Source of the DNA: Culex pipiens pallens
Taxonomy: Eukaryota > Arthropoda > Insecta > Diptera > Culicidae
Assembly (NCBI RefSeq): GCF_016801865.2
Contig: NC_068937.1
Span: 119,695,225-119,759,224, forward strand
DNA: 64,000 nt
Direction: 5' to 3'
A program made the position numbers and the translations under genes. Of the stretch, positions 56,265 through 64,000 are shown one piece after another. Under the pieces are notes generated by a model. That model saw nothing but the letters and a program-made list of their open reading frames with translations. It was not told the origin of the DNA and did not search any database. Positions within the stretch are counted from its first letter, which is position 1. Every line of letters begins with the position of its first letter.

Positions 56265-59061
56265 ACCAGACCTTGGCGACAAAGTTTGAGCAGGGTGGTG
56301 CGGACAAAAGGGGTTGAATCATCTACAATTGCCCGGCTATTGTCCTGGGTAGTTTGTTGCATGGGGTTGGTGGGTGGTGGAGCTGGGGATTAGGAGACCG
56401 GAAAGGAAGAAGCGTGACAAGAAGTTCGCTGGAAGACCCTGGTTTCGGATGAATGAGCAATTTCGTGGGAAATTTGGCTGGAAGCAGACACTTGTTGTCC
56501 CAAAGAAGGAGGCATAACGTGTAAAAGTGGGCTCTTAGAAACGTGAGAGTAGTGTGTTGTTTAATTTAGCACTTTTTGCATGTGTTTTTTTGTAAAACAA
56601 AAAAAACTGAATTTCGATAGTTATTTTGTACTTTTTTTTCATGTTGGCCTCACTTCCAATATACCTTTCATTCAAATACGGTTCGAAACACTGTGTAAAT
56701 TTAATCTAAGAAAAAATGATTAATCGCATGTTAACAGAAAATAAAGAACAATTCAGCTACGTGATATAACTTTGGTGAGAAATAAATTGAACTATTTAAT
56801 TGAATAAAAAATGGATGTAAACTAGAGATTTGACCTTTATTTAAATGTTTTATGACAAGCAAAAGTGTGACATCATTTATGCTGTAACATTATGATTTAA
56901 CATAACAACCATCGTTGGATTAAATTTCAAGCATCAATACTTTGGCACCGTTTGCCATCGGCTGTCGAAGAACTTTATATTCAAGCAAATTGTGTCACAA
57001 TGTAAGTACCCCTTAGCTAAAGTCATGATTCTGATTATTGCACTTTGCGACCAGCCAACAGGGCCCAGGCGGCATGCCAATTAGAGATCGAAATGGGCTC
57101 GGGTGCGATATGCTAATTTGATAATTTTTACGCTAAACTAGTAGAGAGTTGAAAGAAGAAGAAACAAACTGCCTTTTTACTATTATTTGGCTAGAGAGAG
57201 AGAAACGAAATTGCAACGTAAAACCAGCATAAACTAGGTTCCCATGTTGGGGAAATGCTGGAAGCACTGAAAAGAGAGCATGGTTTGCTCATTGTTAGTT
57301 TTAACATATATCTTTTTTGGATGAAAAAAAATGTTGAAGAGCTTTTTTATATAAGAAAATCAAGATAATCCCAAAAAAATGCTATTGTTAAAACAAACAG
57401 AAAAATAAAATTCTTAATAAAGCCCTTTTTTATTTTTAGTAACAAAACTAAAAAATTTGTACGCAAACAGATAAAATCCTTCCGCGTATTAGCATATGCT
57501 TCTTCTACATATTGCTACTGAATCGGAACGTTGGAGCTCGTCGAGCTGGCTAAAAATGAAAATTTGCTGATCCTTTCTCTTCCAAAATCATAAACCCAAC
57601 CCCACCCACTTTCCTCTCAAGGCCACTCCGGAAGAGGGCCTCGAGACTCGAGTTCTCCGCCGTCGTCGTCGTCATCGACGGAACAAATGGAGCTATGAAT
57701 TTTTAAAAGGCCTTTGTATAAGCAGCTGCCTTTTCATGGGACGAGGAGCTTTTTTTTTGCTTTGGGTGGTTAAAAAGTCGCAGCAAATATGGACCACGAA
57801 ACAAATTGCTAGTGTAGTGTGAAGAATTGGACAATCGGCCTTGGGGAGTTTATCTTAAATTTGTATAAGCTTTGAGCTTAACAAAAAAACACTTTTGAGA
57901 TTTATGCCCCCCCAATTTAAATTCTCAACAGACCCAACATCCTCAAATAAAAACATTAAATTATGAATTCCATTCAACTAGTTAGTAACGCTCTCACAAT
58001 TCAGCAAAACATTCTGGGAGGAAAGCTTTTTCGGCCAGTCAGGGTGCATACCATTTTCAATCAATGTAAATGTTCTGCGCTTAACCCTCCCTAACAAACC
58101 ATAAAAGCGATCTTTAAGGTTGAGATAGCACGGAATATTTGATGAACCAGAGTGTTGTGCTCTGAGCGCAGGAAGAAGTTTAAAATTGATATCAAATCTT
58201 TTGAAATGTATTTTTAATTAGAGAGACTTAGAAACCAAAACAGTCTTTTCGCATCATTATCATAAAAGTCTCCATAGAAATCTGCAGCAGTTCATACAAA
58301 AAAGGTATTCAAATGTGCGAGAAGCGTTTCGTGTTTTCTGAAAAGTTTAAGGTAATAATCAAACATTTCAGAAAACAAAACCATGCTGATCAAATTTAAT
58401 CATTTTAAAAATAATAATCTTTAACACCTTTAAAACTTTTAACAAGCCTATGTCGATACTTTCTGTCATTTGTTATGTTTTGAATCACCAAAAAGGCAAT
58501 TTTGGAGCTAAGCAGAGTATGGACAATTTTAAGAGAGTTGTTTATTTTCAAATAGGAAATACACCGTTTTCCACGTAAGGGCTAATTTCTGGCGCAAAGT
58601 TCTGCGTCTGCGTTGGACAGATTATCTTGTAATTAGCTAAATTGTTTGATTTTGAAAGTCTTCAAATGAAAAAATCAAGGAGTCTTTTGGAAAAAAAAAT
58701 CGGAAAGAGATTTACACAGCCATTATTCTTGAAAAATAAATGATATATTTATTTTTGGCTGTAAGTAACCCTCAAATTGATATTACTTTAAAATAGTGCG
58801 TTTTATCAAAAAGAAATTAAAAGTCAATTCCAATCTTCAATCTAAAATGATAATTTGTAAAATATATATTTTATATAAAACATGAGATTCAAAAACACAT
58901 CTAAATTTTTGCATTGACTGGTATCATTTTTTTTCTTGATTGTTTAGACATTTTCAAGGAAAATTTTCAAGCTTTTCTAGCCATGTCATATAAAAAATAT
59001 ATATAAGAAGTAAATTTATCAAAGACTTATCTAAATTGAATCACATTTAAATAATACATTA
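56265..59061. other. Unassigned stretch
   Basis: Mostly AT-rich and featureless. A short CGTCGT trinucleotide run lies at 57660-57675 and GAGAGAGA at 57194. No repeat ends, tRNA-like boxes or persuasive frames are found. Confidence 0.4.
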
Positions 59062-59434
59062 GTTGTTCGGTAACTGGGCGTTGTTTAACTGGGCTGCTTT
59101 TTAACTGGGGGCTCGATAGCTGGGCCGTAGCCCAGTTGAAAAGCAGACAAACGTCAAAAAACCAAAATAAACCGAAATGAACGAGGGGTTAATGGATGAA
59201 AAAATCATGTTCAATAAATATAAAAAAACTTTTTTTAAACTTTTATTTAATTTTAAGTCACAACTAAAGAAATATGAAAAGTAAGCATTGTCAATAAATT
59301 TGATTAACTTTTATTTTTATATTTCATCAGGTAAATATTATGCATCGGTGGTCCCCTCATTATTTTTCCTTCAGCCCAGTCAGCGAGCAGCATTCGGTGA
59401 CTGGGCTACGTTCTCAGCCCAGTTACCGAACAAG
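59062..59434. mobile_element. 373-bp MITE with repeated AACTGGG motifs
   Basis: TTGTTCGGTAACTGGGC at 59063-59079 is the exact complement of 59417-59433, with TA outside (59060-59061 and 59435-59436). The motif ACTGGGC or its complement recurs many times near both ends, as expected for clustered transposase sites. No coding potential. Confidence 0.8.
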
Positions 59435-60119
59435 TACTGTAAATTGTGATTCATTTTAAACTCAAGAACAAAAAATAATAATTCTTTCAAGCTATTTAAA
59501 AACTGTCGTCCTTGTTTAGATTGAATTGTAGATTATCACCAATTAATATTATTGGGCTAATTCTTAGATTTTAAGCTTGAATAATATAACAAATATAACG
59601 AAAACATAGACTTTAAAACTGATTCACGGTATTTTTCCCGTTTCCCGCGAAATTCAAAACCCGGGAAAATTGGACGTAATATCCCTAGTAACATTTTAGG
59701 TTTTAAGCAGGTCAAAAAAATAAATAAAAAAAAATCAAACTATCCACATTAAAGACCACGGGTGTGAATCTGTTTGGCACGGGTATGAATCTTCAAGCAA
59801 TTCCAATATGGCGACTTGTATCAGAAGAAAGTGAGGCATTTTCGCTAGTTCTCACTGTTCTGTGTTCTGCGTGCACGTCCGCAAATATCGACCACACACA
59901 TACTAACACAAAGCGCCACAAAGGATCTATCCTGCTCCTTCTTTATGTTAACATCAACTGACGTGAGCAGGGTATACTCTTGTTTACGCTTCTTCATTGG
60001 CCCATTTATATTGTTTTGCTTGAAAGTTTACTTCGTAAAATCTTTTTGTCAAAAATTGTACCAATTTTATTGAGAGTGAATCGGGTTTAAAAGTTTCTTT
60101 AATAAAATTAAAATAAAAA

Positions 60120-62430
60120 ATGTAACGCCTTTTATTCCAGAAACTCACATATTGCGCGTATTCCCGAAAAAGACACGCGGCATGTCAGCCTCGAAACGAC
60201 GCGCCGCACTTTCGGCAAATGCGCGTTGTCAAATCCCATACTGTGCGTTTTGTTTTTGTTGATCTTCTTCTTCGAATTGAATGCACGGGTCCCCCACAGA
60301 CCGTTATTATGAAAAAAAAAAAATTTCCGCCCAAACCAATGATTGGACATGGTTCCTGGGACCATTCTGCACCTCTGGGCCGAGTTTCAAAATATTTGCC
60401 GGCAGAAATTTCGAATACGGTCAGTTTTAGTGTTTCGAGTAGAAATTAAGATGAAATCACATGTAAAATGCGTAGGAAAAGATTAAAGTTTCAATGTTTT
60501 AACTCCAAAAAATTACTGGTCATGGTTTTAAATTGTATTAACATGTAGCAGAATGATATAAAAACGATTTACAGCTCTGACTTAGCCGGATTAAGCCTAA
60601 GTGAAGTGACTTAAGTATATTATTTACAAGTTTATGCCTTAATATTTAAAAAAAAAACTCCTACATCAAGTGATTTTAAGTCAAGGAAAACTAGATTGCA
60701 CAAAAATAACTTAAAATGGGGTGACTTTGAGCCAAGGGGTGACATTGTACCAAATTTTACGATTTTATAATAGCCAGATAGCTTAACAACAAGCTCGATA
60801 AGCTTGAAGTATAATCGTTGCAAATATTGTTCTTAGATTATGTTGTCCTCTGCCATAAAAAGTTCAATAAGTACGAAACACTAAAAAAATAGATAAAGCT
60901 TTAGTTTCATAAGCCTTACCGTTTGACCCCGACAAGAGTTTTAGGACACAAGTCACATTGAAAACTTACTTCGCCTGTACATACTTGACTATACCGGGTT
61001 CGGTGGTAGAATGTTAAACGTGGTTGCCTCTCACCCCGGTTTGGCTGGTAATGTTGTAGAGCGAACAATTTGATTTGATTTGATATTTAACTGTACTATT
61101 TTCATAAGATATGCCAAGCTTGTTTACAAATTTATTGTGTTTTCACATTGGGCAGAAGTAGGATTTGTTTTGTTGTATACATTATTAGTGAACGTTCTTG
61201 ATGATCAACAATATGTTCTATTGAATTCTAACTATGAGTGTATCAACATTAATTAAATCAATTATAAAATGTTATTTTATGACGATAACTGAAATGTTGA
61301 AAAATAATTGGTTGGTTTGAAATATTAATCCTGTGGGAAGTTGTGTCATTAAACTTTTGCTAAGTATAATCATTACACAGGACAACAAAAATATAAGAAC
61401 TAAATTATAGCAGGAGTACTCTCCGGGTTTCATTCGTAAGGTTGAAATTTGTAAAAGGTTTAAAACCAAAAAAAAAAAAACAATTTTATTATTATTGCAA
61501 TGTCACAAACTTGCCACGTCACAAAATGTATTTCCTTAATATTTTGATTGTTTTAATTGATTTAAGTAGAAAAAGATTTAGAACTGAAAAATTTGAGCAT
61601 CATTTTCAAATTTGGAGGATTCCAGGAGATTATAAATTTATTTTAATTAATTTAATTTTAAATCAACAGGCTTTATTCAAACAGAATAAGCAGATTGGCG
61701 TAGCAATATCATCAAATTGCTTTGTGGGAACATAAATAGACCAAATTAATCCGTCTACAAATAAATAAATTAACATAAAATGCAAGCTTATCAATGCATT
61801 CTTTATGCGTTTACTGGTACAATGTCACCCCTTGGCTCAAAGTCACCCCATTTTAAGTTATGTTTGTGCAATCTAGTTTTCCTTGACTTAAAATCACTTG
61901 ATGTAGGAGTTTTTTTAAACATTAAGGTTTAAACTTGTAAATAATATACTTAAGTCACTTCACTTAGGCTTAATCCGGCTAAGTCAGAGCTGTAAATCGT
62001 TTTTATATCATTCTGCTACATGTTAATACAATTTAAAACCATGACCAGTAATGTTTTGGAGTTAAAACATTGAAATTTTGATCATTTCCTACGCATTTCA
62101 CATGTGATTTCTCCTTAATTTCTACTCAAAACACTAAAACTGACCGTATTCGAAATTTCTGCCGGCAAAGATTTTGAAACTCGGCCCAGAGGTGCAGAAT
62201 GGTCCCAGGAACCATATCCAATCATTGGTTTGGGTGGAAATTTTTTTTTCATAATAACGGTCTGTGGGGGACCCGTGCATGGCTTGTTGCCGGGAATGTT
62301 TTTTTATTGAACCAAAAGTGCAGAAAATCGCTGGCAACAATGTCTGCGGCACATTCTGAAATGCCGCGCGGCGTGTACCTTCGAGAGAAACGGACAATAT
62401 CTTTCTTTTAATAAACGTTGAACCATCTAA
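60120..62430. mobile_element. Large fold-back with arms of roughly 500-660 bp
   Basis: 60280-60775 pairs with 61805-62283: AATGGGGTGACTTTGAGCCA / its complement, GACTTAGCCGGATTAAGCCT, ACCATGACCAGTAAT and AACGGTCTGTGGGGGACC are all matched. Weaker similarity continues outward to 60120 and 62430 (GCCGCG(T/C)..GTGT and TTCCGAGAA-like words). The spacer of about 1030 bases includes a SINE remnant. ORFs in the arms are mirror copies. Outer limits and target duplication are unresolved. Confidence 0.75.
60990..61085 (+). mobile_element. Internally deleted SINE related to 9727-10132
   Basis: GTTCGGTGGTAGAATGTTAA and GTTGCCTCTCACCCCGGTTT correspond to the first tRNA-like unit of the dimeric SINE; the text then jumps to the shared 3' end GTAGAGCGAACAATTTGATT and a TTTGA-type tail. 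The second tRNA unit is missing. Confidence 0.65.
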
Positions 62431-63719
62431 CTTTTTATGTTTAACACAAAATTCGTTCCGTAAAGTCGCATTCACTTCCTCTCTTAATTAATAAACATCC
62501 AATCTACAATTTATTTGCAGCACTCTGCCACTCATCCCCCCCAACGACATCAAATCAATTTGCATGTTGCAATCTAGATTTACTGCGATGACGCTCAGGA
62601 TTCAATCAAAATGCCCTAAGAAAGTAATCAGCGCGTTCCGATTCCGGTACCTTCTGCACTTCTTCCGGTTTGCGCCTGAGTTTGCATAAATGTTGATTCC
62701 AGTTTCCGATTCCGAGAGAGCGAGTGCTTTAAATTTAATTAAAAGACACGGAATCAATCAGAAATCAACGGCGGAAGAGCAATTCTCTCGGTACAGAGTC
62801 ATCCGTTCTTCTTTTTTTTTCCGAAATTGCACTTATCCCTCGTGACAGCTCTCTCCGGCGTTTGCTTATCGAAAACGTCATTTGGAATGATATTTTTTTT
62901 TTCTTCATTTGCAGATTTTCTGACAGAGGGGAACGCTCATCAAGGATCTCTTTTGACGCGCGGTCACCCAAAATGAGCTTTCCTCGGAGGGGACGAATCA
63001 TTTTAATGAGTTGTGTACTTGACATGAGAAAAGTTTCCACAAAAGGAGGATGAAGTCTTTTTTATAGTTTCTTCGGAAATAAAAAAAAACTCCTTCTTGA
63101 TTTCATTTGCTTTTGAAAATTAAACATTTATTATCTTTTAAAAATAAAATTATTTGAGAATATAAATTTCTTCCAAGTGACAAAACAATCAAATGACCTC
63201 CCCTATTCAGACTGAATCTCCAGGCTCGTTCGAAGGACAGAATGAAGAACACACATCCCCCTTTGCCAAACATGGGGGAGTGGGGGGGGGGGGGAGTTGA
63301 ATCCCATTTCCAGCCAGCCTAAAACGACTTTGATGGAAGGGACGTGTCAATGCAGCACCCGACCGCCGATAGTGATAAGGCACACCAGCAGCAGCTCAGT
63401 TTTCTTCTCTGTTTTTTAGCTCCCTTTGGCACTCAAAAAAAAGAGCATCATTTCAGAGTTTTTGGCTCGTGGCAGGGCTTTTCGGGGAAAATGGGAGGGA
63501 GGGATGTTGAGCAACTATTCAAAGGCAAAAAGTGCACTGTCCAAATGAACGCCAGTGAGACCGTATTTGGCTTGTCGACTAATTAGAAGAGGAATGATTT
63601 ATAGCCCGTGATAACGGAAGAAAATGCTAATTTGGCTGTTTTTCGAGTGTTTGCATTGTTCTACGAAAGAGCAGTTGCACTTATGAAAGGCAATTTTTGT
63701 TTAATTTTTTTGGAATCCC
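62431..63719. other. Unassigned stretch with a G run
   Basis: A 14-base G run lies at 63283-63296. Frames of 60-91 codons on both strands are featureless. No element ends are identified. Confidence 0.4.
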
Positions 63720-63970
63720 GGGCAGACGGTAATAACAAAATTAATAATATTTCAATAACAAATCCTGTTAAAATAACAAAAAGTGTTATTATTTTATCCT
63801 GAAGCTCAACTTCAAGAAGAAAAAACAATAACAGTTTCTGATAAAATAACAAAATTTGGTATTGAAGTGATATTATATTGAAAATGTTTAATAACACGCT
63901 AATAAGACGAAATGTTATACATTTCAAAAACTCTCCTAATAACAAAATTTGTTATTCGTTCGGTATACTG
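63720..63970. repeat. Repeat rich in AATAACAAA motifs
   Basis: ATAACAAA or its complement TTTGTTAT occurs about ten times with AATGTTAT and GTTATT variants, in both directions. It ends near TACTGAAATAAAA, which resembles the end of the palindromic MITE at 8784. The window stops before a mate can be checked. Confidence 0.5.
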
Positions 63971-64000
63971 AAATAAAATTACCATAAATCGCACAAATGG

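Noticed and set aside
60132..62475. Minus-strand frames of 77 and 113 codons sharing similar residues
   Set aside because: They correspond to the paired arms of the inverted repeat, and no domain is recognisable.
1..64000. CRISPR array, bacterial operon or phage cassette
   Set aside because: No direct repeats with unique equal spacers, no Shine-Dalgarno-led gene series, and clear eukaryotic features (introns, SINEs, LINEs, MITEs).

Overview
The window reads as non-coding DNA of a culicine mosquito, most probably Culex. The base composition is AT-rich with long A/T runs. It is packed with short terminal-inverted-repeat (TIR) elements, many with TA target duplications, with large fold-back elements, and with several tRNA-derived SINEs, one of which has two tRNA-like units in tandem as in the Twin SINEs described from Culex pipiens. 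The species call is inference from repeat style, not from a gene. I see no complete, confidently identifiable protein-coding gene, so the window is either a gene desert or large-intron sequence.

Layout. 1-8 kb: a fold-back element (496-1472), three blocks of a CACGTG/poly-C repeat, a decayed or frameshifted gene end with one small intron and poly(A) signals (minus strand, 4463-5045), a retroposon with a GATTA tail, and a fold-back with a 9-bp target duplication (7533-8021). 8-16 kb: palindromic MITEs, a dimeric tRNA SINE (9727-10132), a second decayed coding patch (14090-14740, minus) and a TIR element (15408-15995). 16.9-17.4 kb: a minisatellite of about 77 heptamers. 19-31 kb: nested transposons, the clearest being a tRNA-bearing TIR element split by a 3220-bp TA-flanked element that itself carries two nested fold-backs.

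31-44 kb: (TG)n and (GA)n tracts, another tRNA-bearing TIR element, a tRNA SINE, a 1634-bp near-perfect palindrome (34777-36410), a cluster of four related MITEs, a short terminal coding fragment (42863-43042) and a SINE with a perfect 14-bp target duplication (43767-43985). 44-48 kb: a composite of inverted arms and internal palindromes interrupted by a 5'-truncated LINE that still encodes its C-terminus. 49-64 kb: five more TIR or fold-back elements, one with perfect 27-bp TIRs (53381-55136) and one with arms of roughly 650 bp (60120-62430).

How the parts relate. Nothing here forms an operon or pathway. The organising principle is successive transposon insertion, and several insertions can be ordered because an uninterrupted copy of the same host repeat lies elsewhere in the window. 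Many apparent open frames lie in paired arms or simple repeats and are not genes.
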